A DNA stretch of 64,000 bases from Bacillus niameyensis (GTDB lineage: Bacteria > Bacillota > Bacilli > Bacillales > Bacillaceae_C). Numbering within the stretch: the stretch's first letter is position 1; every line of letters begins with the position of its first letter. The notes under the pieces are model-generated. The model searched no databases and was not told where the DNA came from. It saw only the letters and a program-made list of their open reading frames with translations. This document shows positions 28,233-37,819 of this stretch, piece by piece. Position numbers and translations under genes: made by a program. The stretch spans positions 3,104,383 through 3,168,382 of the forward strand of contig NZ_LN831197.1 of assembly GCF_001375535.1 (NCBI RefSeq), in the 5' to 3' direction.

Positions 28233-30053
28233 CTACTTATTCTCTCGCCATTTTAATATTAGGGAGTCTGCATTTGCCGACAGAATATCATGTAGTTCTG
28301 CAGAGATTAATTGATTGTCTTTCTGACGGTCAATCAATTGTTTGAATCCTTCCATATGCTTAACAACCTTCGTTGCAGATTGTTGTTGTTCAAAATGACC
28401 AACTGATGTTAAATGTAGAGTGAGAGAACGATAGACTTGTTCCGACAGTTCTCCTTGATAATTTTCTAACGTTGACAGCATAGTAGAGCTAGTGATCTCC
28501 TCAGGTTCATCTGTATAAGCTACAGTAGCCTCATCACTTTCCACTCCGTTATAAGAAATCGAACTTACACCATACGTATAGCTTTGATTTGGATCAATGT
28601 TCTGATCAGTAAAGGTTATACTGCCTTCTTTACTATATATAACACCGACAATGTTTTCGGGATTATTGTAGTCACCAGCTTTATTTCCTGCAAAACGGTA
28701 AATAACGTATTTTTTTGCATCTGTTTGGTTTTGGTTATCAATCGTAATCGTTACAGAATCTCCATTTTTCTCAGCGCTTACTTCGTTTGGTTTATTTGGT
28801 TTTTCTGCACCGTTCCAAGCAGTTGCAGGTGCCAAGGCCTTCGAAGGATAAATTTCTTCGCTAACAATGTCTTGATAGCCAATCGGGTTATTTAAAATAT
28901 CTCGCAAAGTAAAGTGCATTTGCCCTTTTACTTTACCATTCGCACGGTTATCGAGAATTTGCTCAGGAATCTCCCGTGGATTGTACCAAGTGTTATCATT
29001 GTTAGAATTGGTATTTACTTTATAATCAGCCATTCCTATATAAAGATTAACTGGGTGTACCTGGGCTTGGGTATCTACTTTTTCACTCCACCAATCTAAA
29101 AGAATGGAATAGTTCGCAATAGCGAGTTGCCTAGACCAGTAGATTTGTGGTGTGAGATAGTCAATAGAGCCTTCTCTTACCCATTGAAGTGAATCAGCAT
29201 ATAGAGCATCATAATGAGGCGCGCCGCCTTGTGTATCACTTCCGTTTGGATCATCGGATGAATTTCTCCAAATACCTGATGGCGAAATACCAAATTGGAC
29301 CCATGGCTTAATTGTTTTTATATTATCGTTAATCGAGCTTACGAGTTGACTGACATTGTTTCTTCGCCAATCACCAATGTCAGTAAAGTCACCACCGAAT
29401 TCCTCGAAAGTTGCTTGATCGGAAAAGTCCTTTCCGGGATAAAAGTAATCATCCATATGGACAGCATCGACGTCATAGTTTTCTACTAATTCTTTAACGG
29501 TTTCTACTAGATATTCTTGGACTCCAGGAATTCCGGGATTTAAGTAATATTGAGAGCCGTGTTTTACGACCCATTCCGGTTGCTTTTTAGCGATATTATC
29601 GTCTGTTAAGTCATCCAGACTTTGGCTGGCCATTGTGACACGGTAAGGATTGATCCAAGCGTGTAATTCCATACCATGTTCATGAGCAGTATCTAACATA
29701 ATTTGCAATGGATCATATCCTGGATCCACTCCCTGCCCTTTACCAGTGATATAACGGGACCATGGTGCTAATTTTGAGGGGTATAGTGCATCAGCTGTCG
29801 GTTTTACTTGAAATACGACTGTGTTAAAATTTTTTTCTTCAAGCGTTTTAATCGTAGATTTAACCCATGCTGTATAATCAGCTTCATTCATTCCGGCTTT
29901 TAAATCGATATTCGTAACTGTTGAAATCCAAGAAGCGCGCATTTCATGTTTTGGGGGATTAGTACTTGCCGCAGATACATCATTAAAATGGAAGAAGAAC
30001 ATTGAGCTTAAAAGCACACCAGCTAAAAGGAAACGGACTATTGATTTCTTCAT
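28233..30053 (-). CDS. secreted GHL10 glycoside-hydrolase-like protein with FN3-like and FIMAH domains
   Basis: 606 residues. A signal peptide (basic start, hydrophobic core, VSAAS cleavage region near residue 29) precedes a GHL10/DUF187 TIM barrel (about 35-400): MRASWISTVTNID, FNTVVFQVKPTADALYPS, HAWINPYRV, AVHMDDYFYPG (likely acidic catalytic region) and GISPSGIWRN. Then come an FN3-like domain (about 415-515) and a C-terminal FIMAH-type helical domain (about 530-600). B. subtilis YngK is a relative of the barrel part. It probably acts on cell-wall or environmental glycans outside the cell. The start region has no extended AGGAGG; the SD is weak. Confidence 0.87.
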   Translation of the reverse strand: MKKSIVRFLLAGVLLSSMFFFHFNDVSAASTNPPKHEMRASWISTVTNIDLKAGMNEADYTAWVKSTIKTLEEKNFNTVVFQVKPTADALYPSKLAPWSRYITGKGQGVDPGYDPLQIMLDTAHEHGMELHAWINPYRVTMASQSLDDLTDDNIAKKQPEWVVKHGSQYYLNPGIPGVQEYLVETVKELVENYDVDAVHMDDYFYPGKDFSDQATFEEFGGDFTDIGDWRRNNVSQLVSSINDNIKTIKPWVQFGISPSGIWRNSSDDPNGSDTQGGAPHYDALYADSLQWVREGSIDYLTPQIYWSRQLAIANYSILLDWWSEKVDTQAQVHPVNLYIGMADYKVNTNSNNDNTWYNPREIPEQILDNRANGKVKGQMHFTLRDILNNPIGYQDIVSEEIYPSKALAPATAWNGAEKPNKPNEVSAEKNGDSVTITIDNQNQTDAKKYVIYRFAGNKAGDYNNPENIVGVIYSKEGSITFTDQNIDPNQSYTYGVSSISYNGVESDEATVAYTDEPEEITSSTMLSTLENYQGELSEQVYRSLTLHLTSVGHFEQQQSATKVVKHMEGFKQLIDRQKDNQLISAELHDILSANADSLILKWRENK

Positions 30054-30450
30054 TTAGGGCCTACCTCTCACATTTATAATTTTTTTAGTCTTTCTTCTGT
30101 CCTCACATGATGGCTTGTCCATTGAATTAACTGAGTAACTTCTTTCACCTCCTAATCTACTTCTTTACCTATTATAGGGACTAAAGTAGTAGTATTAATG
30201 TTCTAAACATACTAAATATTTAGAATTATTATTTACATTATATAATACTGACATAAAAAGTCAAATATTACGGAAAATAATAAAAAATAATTTTAGTAGT
30301 TTCTAACCTTGATGATTTATCTTGATAATTGTTAGATTCTGTGTAAATTACTGTGAGAAGTAGTTGTTTGGGGTTTAATTTTTACGGATTTTCAAGTAAA
30401 GTGAATCATGTTGATTCCTAGAACAATTCTATTATGTTAGGGAGACATTT
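30054..30450. other. intergenic region between divergent GHL10 and DacA-type genes
   Basis: About 400 bp, very AT-rich, serving as divergent promoter region. TATAAT-like elements occur near 30239. A short dyad GAATCA-TGT-TGATTC lies at 30403-30417, 34 bp before the carboxypeptidase gene, and may be an operator. No gene seen. Confidence 0.4.
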
Positions 30451-31452
30451 ATGAAACTTTTTAAATGGATATTATCTATAATGTTCCTGACCGTGGCGAT
30501 AGGGAGTGTCTATTATCTTAGTAAACCTAGTACGGTCACTGAATTAACAGTACGGGAATTACCAATGATGCAAAGTGCTAGAATAGCAAAGAAACCGGAT
30601 TTTCTTGAAAGAAGAGTTCGAGACTCTCTTACAGATTTACAGGTTGAGGCAAAGGCTGCGATCTTAATTGATGCGGATACAGGATATATTCTATATGAAT
30701 CAAATATGGAACAATCTTTCCCTGTTGCAAGTATGTCAAAAATTATGACAGAGTTATTAGTATTGGAAGAGATTCAACAAGGAAAGCTAGAATGGGGACA
30801 ATCGGTGCCTCTTAGCGCATATGCCCATGCCATTTCCACTTCTCCGGGACTAGCATCTGTTTATTTAGATAAGAATCAGACTTATACGATAAAAGACTTA
30901 TTTGATGCTATGGCTATCCATTCTGCAAATGATGCAGCTATTGCATTAGCGGAGCTAGTTGCTGGCAGCGAAAAAGACTTTGTTATAATGATGAATGAAA
31001 AGGCAAAACAAATGAGTCTAGCGAACTCTCATTTTGTTAATAGTTCAGGTTTGAACAATCGAGATCTTGGCGACTATTTTTCTACCGGAAGTAAGGATGA
31101 GTCTAATCAGATGTCAGCTAAAGATTTGGCTATGCTGGCACGGGGGTTGATCGATCAATATCCAGAGATTCTCCCTATTATTTCTCGTGCATCTTTTACA
31201 TTAGGAAAAAATCAGTATGCTAATACTAATCAAATGTTACCAGAAATGAATAATCCACAAGTTAGGTTTGAAGGGGTAGATGGTTTAAAAACGGGATTTA
31301 CAGATGAGGCTGGCTATTGCTTTGTTGGGACGGTGAAAAGAAAGGATACGAGATTAATCTCGGTCGTTATGGGGACTGATTCCATCGAAGCACGTTTCTT
31401 GGAAACGAAACGTCTTTATGATGCAGCATTTCAACAAATTGACAGAAAATAA
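30451..31452 (+). CDS. D-alanyl-D-alanine carboxypeptidase, DacA/PBP5 family (membrane-anchored)
   Basis: 333 residues. An N-terminal transmembrane segment (residues about 6-23) leads into the serine peptidase S11 domain. All three active-site motifs are present: SxxK at S94-K97 (SMSK), SxN at S158-N160 (SAN), KTG at 280-282. It trims the terminal D-Ala from peptidoglycan stem peptides. It lacks the usual C-terminal beta domain and amphipathic helix of DacA/DacF, so it is anchored by its N-terminus, as in shorter Bacillus relatives. Confidence 0.9.
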   Translation: MKLFKWILSIMFLTVAIGSVYYLSKPSTVTELTVRELPMMQSARIAKKPDFLERRVRDSLTDLQVEAKAAILIDADTGYILYESNMEQSFPVASMSKIMTELLVLEEIQQGKLEWGQSVPLSAYAHAISTSPGLASVYLDKNQTYTIKDLFDAMAIHSANDAAIALAELVAGSEKDFVIMMNEKAKQMSLANSHFVNSSGLNNRDLGDYFSTGSKDESNQMSAKDLAMLARGLIDQYPEILPIISRASFTLGKNQYANTNQMLPEMNNPQVRFEGVDGLKTGFTDEAGYCFVGTVKRKDTRLISVVMGTDSIEARFLETKRLYDAAFQQIDRK

Positions 31453-31512
31453 TCCCCTTTTGCTTTGTTTTTAAAATTTAAATTCGAAAGCGGGAAGGAT
31501 GTAGGTGATTTT

Positions 31513-32229
31513 TTGGATATTATTATTTTTGTTTTTATTGTCTTGTTGGCGTCCGTTTTACAAACAAGTACTGGTTTTGGCTTTTCCATATTGGCAACTC
31601 CTTTTTTACTCTTGCTTTTTGAACCAAGAGAAGCTATTCAAATAAACTTGATTTTGTCTTTAATCATTTCTCTTGCTTTAATAAGTAAAATTAGGAAGGA
31701 TATTGACTTTGGTATACTGAAGCGGTTTGTGATTGGCAGTATTATCGGCTTGCCGTTCGGGATTGCTCTTTTCAAAATTTTAGATATCGATAAGTTGAAG
31801 TTTGGGATTAGTCTCATCATTTTAATGTTGACACTTTTGCTCATATTTAAGTTTCGGATGAATCAAACAAAAGGGCGCGATTTGCTTGTTGGGGGAATAT
31901 CTGGGTCATTAACGACTAGCATAGGGATGCCCGGTCCGCCACTGTTGCTTTATTTTTCCGGAACAGATACACAAAAAGAAACATTGCGCGGGACGACATT
32001 AGCTTTTTATTTATTTATCTATCTAGTCAGTTTGTTGATCCAAGTTCTTTTTGCGGGAACAAATCAAATTGTCTGGATATCAAGTGGTTTAGCGATACCG
32101 ATTGTTTTTCTTGGCCTGTTTCTCGGTCAAATTCTTTTTAAATTCATTAATCAAGGGATTTTTCGTCTGTTTACATATGCGATTTTATTATTTACAGGGA
32201 TTTATCTCTTACTCGAAAGTTGGAAATAA
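31513..32229 (+). CDS. TSUP (TauE/SafE) family membrane transporter
   Basis: 238 residues with about eight hydrophobic segments. The N-terminal half shows LLASVLQTSTGFGFSILATPFLLLLF and the C-terminal half the matching repeat GISGSLTTSIGMPGPPLLLYFSG, the duplicated TSUP signature. I chose TTG 31513, preceded by AGGTGA; the longer frame back to 31465 has no SD. Family members export sulfite, sulfoacetate or similar anions. It lies 60 bp after the carboxypeptidase and 30 bp before brnQ. Confidence 0.87.
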   Translation: MDIIIFVFIVLLASVLQTSTGFGFSILATPFLLLLFEPREAIQINLILSLIISLALISKIRKDIDFGILKRFVIGSIIGLPFGIALFKILDIDKLKFGISLIILMLTLLLIFKFRMNQTKGRDLLVGGISGSLTTSIGMPGPPLLLYFSGTDTQKETLRGTTLAFYLFIYLVSLLIQVLFAGTNQIVWISSGLAIPIVFLGLFLGQILFKFINQGIFRLFTYAILLFTGIYLLLESWK

Positions 32230-32259
32230 TATTTTTTGGGGTAAGTTTGGAGGATTGTA

Positions 32260-33555
32260 ATGGAAAAGAAACTACCAATGAAAGAGGTTCTTGCTTTAGG
32301 CTTTTTTATGTTTGCCTTATTTCTAGGAGCTGGGAACATTATATTCCCGCCATTACTTGGACAGCAAGCTGGTCAATCGTTATGGGCAGCTGTTTTGGGA
32401 TTTTTAGTGACCGGAGTTGGATTACCCCTATTAGCTGTTATCACTATTTCTGTCCAAGGCGATTTAGATGAGCTATCAAAAAAGGTTCATCCTGTGTTCT
32501 TAGCAGTGTTTCCGATTATTATTTATTTAACAATCGGCCCCTTTTTTGGTATACCACGTACTGCAACAGTCGTTTATGAAATAGGGGTGCTCCCATTTCT
32601 TACTGAAGAAAGTAAACTCAGTTTGTTTATTGCAACACTTATCTTTTTTTTGCTAACCTTTTGGCTTTCACTAAATCCTGCAAAATTGGTAGATCGGATC
32701 GGAAAGTTGATTACGCCGGTCTTATTTATTTTAATTGTAGTTATTGCTATAAGAGCTTTTGTATGGCCTATTGAAAGTATCGGTATCGCAACAGGTACGT
32801 ATATAGAACAAGCTTTTTCTAGTGGTTTCCTCGAGGGCTTTCTAACAATGGATGCGATAGCAGCTCTTGTTTTCGGACTTGTCATCATTAATCGAATTCA
32901 GGAAATGGGAGTAAGGGCAAAAGCGGATATACGGTCTTATACGATTAAGGCGGGGATTCTCGCGGGGATCGGCTTATCATTTGTCTATATTACACTCTCT
33001 TATATTGGAGCGACCAGCGTACATGCGGTTGGGTACCAGGATAATGGCGGAACCATTTTAGCGGTCGTCACTTCCATACTTTTCGGTCCGCTTGGTACGA
33101 TTCTTTTGGCACTCGTCATTATCGGTGCATGTCTAACAACCTCGATTGGATTGGTATCAGCATGTGGGGAATTTTTAACGAAACGATTCACTAAACTTTC
33201 CTATCCTCTTGTTATCGGAATGGTTTGCCTCTTTAGTTTTGTCATGTCTAATATGGGATTAAGCCAGTTAATTTCTGTTTCTTTACCTGTCCTTATAATG
33301 ATCTATCCCGTCGCGATTGTACTCATAATACTATCTTTATTCCATTCGCTGCCAAGCTCAGTTTACATCGGAGCCATTATTGGTGCTGGACTAATTAGTA
33401 TATACGATGGTTTAAAAGAGGCAGGCTTCGAGCATGAATTAATATCGAACGCTTTTTCATATTTACCCTTGTTCGAACATGGGGTAGGTTGGTTACTGCC
33501 GAGCATCGTTGGTGGGTTGCTAGGATTTCTTATTGCAAAAAATAAAAATGTTTAA
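32260..33555 (+). CDS. brnQ: branched-chain amino acid:cation symporter BrnQ
   Basis: 431 residues, about 12 transmembrane helices, with the family N-terminus FFMFALFLGAGNIIFPPLLGQQAGQSLW (Na+/substrate site) and the blocks GPFFGIPRTATVVYE and GACLTTSIGLVSACGEF. It takes up leucine, isoleucine and valine with Na+ or H+. SD GGAGG precedes the ATG. It ends the short run carboxypeptidase-TSUP-brnQ before a strong terminator. Confidence 0.93.
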   Translation: MEKKLPMKEVLALGFFMFALFLGAGNIIFPPLLGQQAGQSLWAAVLGFLVTGVGLPLLAVITISVQGDLDELSKKVHPVFLAVFPIIIYLTIGPFFGIPRTATVVYEIGVLPFLTEESKLSLFIATLIFFLLTFWLSLNPAKLVDRIGKLITPVLFILIVVIAIRAFVWPIESIGIATGTYIEQAFSSGFLEGFLTMDAIAALVFGLVIINRIQEMGVRAKADIRSYTIKAGILAGIGLSFVYITLSYIGATSVHAVGYQDNGGTILAVVTSILFGPLGTILLALVIIGACLTTSIGLVSACGEFLTKRFTKLSYPLVIGMVCLFSFVMSNMGLSQLISVSLPVLIMIYPVAIVLIILSLFHSLPSSVYIGAIIGAGLISIYDGLKEAGFEHELISNAFSYLPLFEHGVGWLLPSIVGGLLGFLIAKNKNV

Positions 33556-33558
33556 TGG

Positions 33559-33600
33559 AAATAGGGTAGAGAGCATTGTGTTCTCTACCCTATTTAATTT
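33559..33600 (+). terminator. terminator of brnQ
   Basis: 14-bp perfect arms (33559-33572 with 33582-33595, core AATAGGGTAGAGA) followed by AATTTT. Confidence 0.85.
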
Positions 33601-33732
33601 TAAAAAAATTCCTACAAGGTGTAACGAAATACAATATGATTCGTCAAATATGATAAGCAATCTGTCGGGGTGGAACATGTAAACTAAAGTTCACCAGTAA
33701 GAGTGAACAGCAAGGTGAAAGGATCTGAGTGT

Positions 33733-35706
33733 ATGAAAAAGAAAGCGAGGATGGGATTCTTCCTTCTGTATATTGTGATTTCCGTTTTGTTTATGGATCT
33801 TGTTTTCAGACTAGCTACATTAGGTGATCCCTTTTCGATGAATGTTATTATACCGTTTTTATTTTTGGGTGCGCTCACATTTATATTTCTCTTTATTTTA
33901 TGTTTTTTTACAGGGACGATAAGATTTATTTTCTCCTTTATTTTCCTCGGAATTGTGGCGTTTATCTATTCGTCGCAATTGTTATATTTTAAGGCGTTTC
34001 GGACGTATTATAGCGTTTATTCCCTAGGAAATGGAGCTCAAATCGCCGAATTTTGGCAAGATATTGTAGACCTTTTGATAAAGCATTCCATTTGGATTGT
34101 TTGTTTATTTTTCCCGGTCCTGTTCTTTATAGCTTTTGGCAAGATTATGTTCACGTTTGAGAAAATAAAGTGGAATAAGAGATTGATTTTTGCTTTCTGT
34201 ATTATGCTTTTTTACGCGGCAGGAATGGGAAGTATTTACGCAGGAGCAAGAGATCAACATTCGGCATATGATTTATATTTTAAGAGTAGCTATCCACTTT
34301 TATCCGTTGAACGGTTAGGTTTATTTACAACTATGCGTTTAGATTTACAAAGGCATATTTTAAAATGGTCACCTAAGGTAGACGTTCCAGTTATAGTTGA
34401 ACATGAGGAGTCTAATGAAAAGCCAGACCCGGAGATTGATTTAGAGGATGAAGAAGGCGAAGACATAGCGGCCGAAGAACAAATAATGGATATTGATTTT
34501 ACTCAATTAATGGCTAATGAGAATAATCAAGAAATTCAACAAATGCATCAGTATTTTGAAAATGTTGAACCGACTCTAAAAAATGAATACACAGGGAAAT
34601 ATAAGGGGTACAACGTTATTCTGCTTACAGCTGAAGGTTTTTCTCCTTATGCTATTCATCCAGAAGTGACGCCAACTTTATATAAATTAGCTAATGAAGG
34701 CTATCAATTTACAAATTTTTATACACCGCTTTGGGAAGTGAGTACATCTGATGGTGAATATGTAGCACTACAAGGTTTAATTCCAAAAAGTGGCGTATGG
34801 AGCTTCCAACAGTCAGGATCCAATTATCTCCCTTTTGTATTGGGCAATCAAATGAAGAAGTTAGACTATGCAACAAGAGCTTATCACAATCATACTTACA
34901 CATATTACGGGCGTGACACATCCCATCCGAATTTAGGATATGAGTATAAGGGGCTTGGGAATGGGCTCCAAGTGCAAGAAACATGGCCAGAATCAGATTT
35001 GGAAATGATGGAGGAGACGATACCAGAATACATTGAAGACCAGCCGTTTCATACGTATTATATGACGGTTAGTGGTCATATGCAGTATTCCTTTACTGGG
35101 AATTATATCGCATGGAAAAATAAAAAATATGTGGAGAATTTACCATATTCGGATCAGGCAAAGGCCTATATAGCCACACAGGTGGAACTGGATAGGGCGT
35201 TAGAGTATTTAATAGCTGAGCTAGAGAAGGCCGGGATTGCAGAGAAGACTTTGATTGCTTTAAGTGCAGATCATTATCCATATGGACTTGACGATGAAAC
35301 GATTGATGAACTTGTTGGACATAAGGTTGAAAAGAACTTCGAGCTTTATAAAAGTACTTTTATCCTTTACACAAAAGGAATGGAACCCGAGATTATTACA
35401 AAGCCTGCTTCAAGCTTAGACATTTTACCGACTCTTTCTAATTTGCTTGGGCTTGAGTACGATTCGAGGCTTTTGATGGGAAAAGATATTTTTTCCGATT
35501 CGGATCCACTCGTGTTATTTCTAAATAGAAGTTTTATAACAGATAAGGGAAGCTATAATGCAGAAACGAAGGAGTTCGTTGCCACGAATGATACCGAACC
35601 TGGGCAGGATTATATAGACTACATGTCATCTGTTGTTCAAGCGAAGTTTTATTACTCTACGAAAATACTAGAAAATGATTATTATAGTAAGGTATTTGGA
35701 GAATAA
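33733..35706 (+). CDS. LtaS-like sulfatase-fold membrane enzyme
   Basis: 657 residues from ATG 33733 (AAAGGATCTGA upstream; a GTG 30 bp earlier is less likely). Five or so N-terminal helices (to about 190) are followed by a strongly acidic linker (about 220-250, DLEDEEGEDIAAEEQ) and an extracytoplasmic alkaline-phosphatase-fold domain: NVILLTAEGFS (metal Glu), the nucleophile region WEVSTSDGEYVALQGL with Thr in the LtaS position, YHNHTYTYYGRD, MTVSGHM and ALSADHYPYG. It is therefore a lipoteichoic-acid-synthase-type phosphoglycerol transferase. The acidic linker and extra C-terminal segment differ from housekeeping LtaS, suggesting a paralogue. Confidence 0.87.
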   Translation: MKKKARMGFFLLYIVISVLFMDLVFRLATLGDPFSMNVIIPFLFLGALTFIFLFILCFFTGTIRFIFSFIFLGIVAFIYSSQLLYFKAFRTYYSVYSLGNGAQIAEFWQDIVDLLIKHSIWIVCLFFPVLFFIAFGKIMFTFEKIKWNKRLIFAFCIMLFYAAGMGSIYAGARDQHSAYDLYFKSSYPLLSVERLGLFTTMRLDLQRHILKWSPKVDVPVIVEHEESNEKPDPEIDLEDEEGEDIAAEEQIMDIDFTQLMANENNQEIQQMHQYFENVEPTLKNEYTGKYKGYNVILLTAEGFSPYAIHPEVTPTLYKLANEGYQFTNFYTPLWEVSTSDGEYVALQGLIPKSGVWSFQQSGSNYLPFVLGNQMKKLDYATRAYHNHTYTYYGRDTSHPNLGYEYKGLGNGLQVQETWPESDLEMMEETIPEYIEDQPFHTYYMTVSGHMQYSFTGNYIAWKNKKYVENLPYSDQAKAYIATQVELDRALEYLIAELEKAGIAEKTLIALSADHYPYGLDDETIDELVGHKVEKNFELYKSTFILYTKGMEPEIITKPASSLDILPTLSNLLGLEYDSRLLMGKDIFSDSDPLVLFLNRSFITDKGSYNAETKEFVATNDTEPGQDYIDYMSSVVQAKFYYSTKILENDYYSKVFGE

Positions 35707-35708
35707 GA

Positions 35709-35740
35709 CGGCGAGGGCATGGTTGCTCTCGCCTTTATAA
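35709..35740 (+). terminator. terminator of the LtaS-like gene
   Basis: GGCGAG / CTCGCC (35710-35715, 35728-35733), followed by TTTATAAA. Confidence 0.65.
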
Positions 35741-35843
35741 ATGATACTGAATTGTAACAATGATTAGGCAGGATTCATGATAAAATGTATAGAAAAACTT
35801 AGGAATATTGCGAAGAAGATAAGGACGGAGAGTGTAATCCATT

Positions 35844-36779
35844 TTGAAATCCATATTGGTTGAATCTTTGATTCGTCGATTTTCTCTAGAAGTTCTTGCA
35901 GGAGATAATCAATTACAGCGAACAATTACAAAATCGCAAACATATCGTCCAGGTCTTGAATTTATTGGATATTTTGACTTTTTCCCAATGGAACATGTTC
36001 AAGTACTTGGCGAAAAAGAAATTACTTACTTACATAATTTAAGTCATGATGAACGTAAATTACGAATCGGGAATATCGTCAGTTATCACCCTCCTTGTTT
36101 TATAGTGACGGATGGTTTGGAAGGGTTGCAATATTTAACTCGTTATTGTGAAGAAGAAAAAATTCCGTTATTACGAACGAATGAAAGAGAATATGAATTT
36201 GTTGCCAAAGTAGATGCCTTTTTAACGAAATCTCTCGCACCTGAAATTGCCATCCATGGAGTATGTCTAAATGTTTCGGGACTTGGTATTTTACTTCGTG
36301 GAAATTCTGGTGTTGGTAAAAGTGAAACAGCTCACACATTAATTGGTCGAGGGCATCGATTAATCGCGGATGATATTGTTGTATTAAAGAAACTTAGCCC
36401 TGAGACGCTACTTGGTACACATAATGATACGAATCGGGAATTTCTTGCCTTGCGCAGTATTGGTCTGTTAAATGTTGTCAGGCTCTATGGGCGAAAAGCT
36501 TTTCAGGAAGAAACGAGAATTGCTTTAGATATTAAATTGACGAAATGGCAAGGTAGTGCCCTTAATAATGAATTGGAAGTAGAGCCTGATTATAAAGATT
36601 ATATGGGGGTTCGAATACCCCATATTGAAATTCAACTTCAGCCGGGGCGGGATGTTGCGGGGTTAATTGAAGCAGCGGCCAATAACTGGTTACTCATGCA
36701 GCAAGGCTATAGTGCTGCAGAGGAATTCTTAAAAAGGATTGAACCAGAGATGAACGATTCTGGGAAAAGTAAATGTTAA
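35844..36779 (+). CDS. HPr kinase/phosphorylase paralogue
   Basis: 311 residues from TTG 35844. Full HprK architecture: N-terminal domain (residues 1-130, TYRPGLEFIGYFDFFPMEHVQVLG) and C-terminal kinase with IHGVCLNVSGLGILL (likely catalytic His), Walker A GNSGVGKSE (153-161), GHRLIADDIVVLK, LRSIGLLNV, and the PGRDVAGLIEAAANNW segment where canonical HprK has PGRN.A.I.EVAA.N.R. The Arg at the end of that signature is replaced (NWLL) and a loop is shortened, so it is divergent. It is not next to lgt or ppaX, as B. subtilis hprK is, and is likely a second copy. It may phosphorylate HPr, Crh or another protein. Confidence 0.83.
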   Translation: MKSILVESLIRRFSLEVLAGDNQLQRTITKSQTYRPGLEFIGYFDFFPMEHVQVLGEKEITYLHNLSHDERKLRIGNIVSYHPPCFIVTDGLEGLQYLTRYCEEEKIPLLRTNEREYEFVAKVDAFLTKSLAPEIAIHGVCLNVSGLGILLRGNSGVGKSETAHTLIGRGHRLIADDIVVLKKLSPETLLGTHNDTNREFLALRSIGLLNVVRLYGRKAFQEETRIALDIKLTKWQGSALNNELEVEPDYKDYMGVRIPHIEIQLQPGRDVAGLIEAAANNWLLMQQGYSAAEEFLKRIEPEMNDSGKSKC

Positions 36780-37138
36780 ACGAGATGGGGCTGCCCTATA
36801 AGTCCCTCGAATAAAGCAAGAGGAGAAAAATGACACTGTTTTTGTATATGGTGCTTTGATATCAAGCGCTAATTGATGACCAAAATCCTAGCCCGAATCC
36901 AAAAATGGTACTCATACGCGATGAAGCCCTCTTATCATGGCCCGTTGACCGAGTTTATCGATGTATATGGTCCATGATGGAGGCTGGATTTAAAAATCGT
37001 ATTTTTGTTTCTAATTTAGAACATTGTCTTAACGGATTTTTTAACACTGAGCCATGCCTGCGGAAATAGGTGCAGCCAAAAAGGGAAGTGATCTTCCACT
37101 TTTTGGACAGCTCCAGCTCGTTTTCCTTATTAAGTTCG
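36780..37138. other. intergenic region with a possible gene fragment
   Basis: About 360 bp. An open frame on the plus strand (36860-37069) reads like protein (MVLIRDEALLSWPVDRVYRC from ATG 36905, ending at a TAG at 37067) but has no ribosome binding site, and I do not recognise it. It may be the remnant of a lost gene or chance. Confidence 0.3.
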
Positions 37139-37642
37139 TTATTTATCTTCTGAATCGAGATGAACTTCATCATTTATGTTGGAAGGTTGATAATCATCAA
37201 TGTCTTCCTTTTCATCATCTAAATGAGGCATTGATAGTTCTTCAGAAGCCTCAGTTTGATACTGTAAGGTTCTTGGACGCGTCTCAGTTAGTCTGTCCTC
37301 ACTTAAAACGTTATCAACCATATATTTATGAAAAAACCATTCGAAAATGGTTGTACCAATAGCGGCGATTAAAGACATCGTTAATAATGGGAACCCATCC
37401 GTAAGAGCTGCACTTAAAAACCAAATCACGATAAATGAAAGGCCAAAGTCAGCCATTGAAGCAATTGAGTTGTTTGTTCTAGGGAGTAGGAGCAAATCAC
37501 CCATAATATAAGAGGCGACTCCTAATATTAACGTAATTAGAAATACGTTTCCAAAACTCATTCCGTAGAACATCCCAAGAATGACGTATAAAAGGACGAG
37601 GCTTGAAACGAATTTTATTGTCATTGCTTTTACATGGTCCAT
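37139..37642 (-). CDS. DUF2512 membrane protein, YndM-like
   Basis: 167 residues. Four transmembrane helices in the first 110 residues (FVSSLVLLYVILGMFYGMSF, VFLITLILGVASYIMGDLLLLP, ADFGLSFIVIWFLSAALT, LLTMSLIAAIGTTIFEWFFHKY) match the DUF2512/YndM family of spore-formers. The last 55 residues are an acidic cytoplasmic tail. Strong SD (GAAAGGAGGAG) before the ATG. Function unknown; the family is confined to sporulating Firmicutes. Confidence 0.87.
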   Translation of the reverse strand: MDHVKAMTIKFVSSLVLLYVILGMFYGMSFGNVFLITLILGVASYIMGDLLLLPRTNNSIASMADFGLSFIVIWFLSAALTDGFPLLTMSLIAAIGTTIFEWFFHKYMVDNVLSEDRLTETRPRTLQYQTEASEELSMPHLDDEKEDIDDYQPSNINDEVHLDSEDK

Positions 37643-37819
37643 TCTATATCAACTCCTCCTTTCGTTTTATTGTGTGTATAATTGACTGCCCTATTCAGGT
37701 TTTAAATGGATATACGATCACAATATTCCGGTTAGTAATTATGAATTGAACTATGAAATCGCGGTATGCTAATGATGTGCATTAGAATGCGCAAAATTTT
37801 ATAGATAATGGGGGCTATT

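Noticed and set aside
33703-33732. GTG 33703 as start of the LtaS-like protein
   Set aside because: No SD before it; ATG 33733 has AAAGGATCTGA and begins the basic-hydrophobic N-terminus normally.
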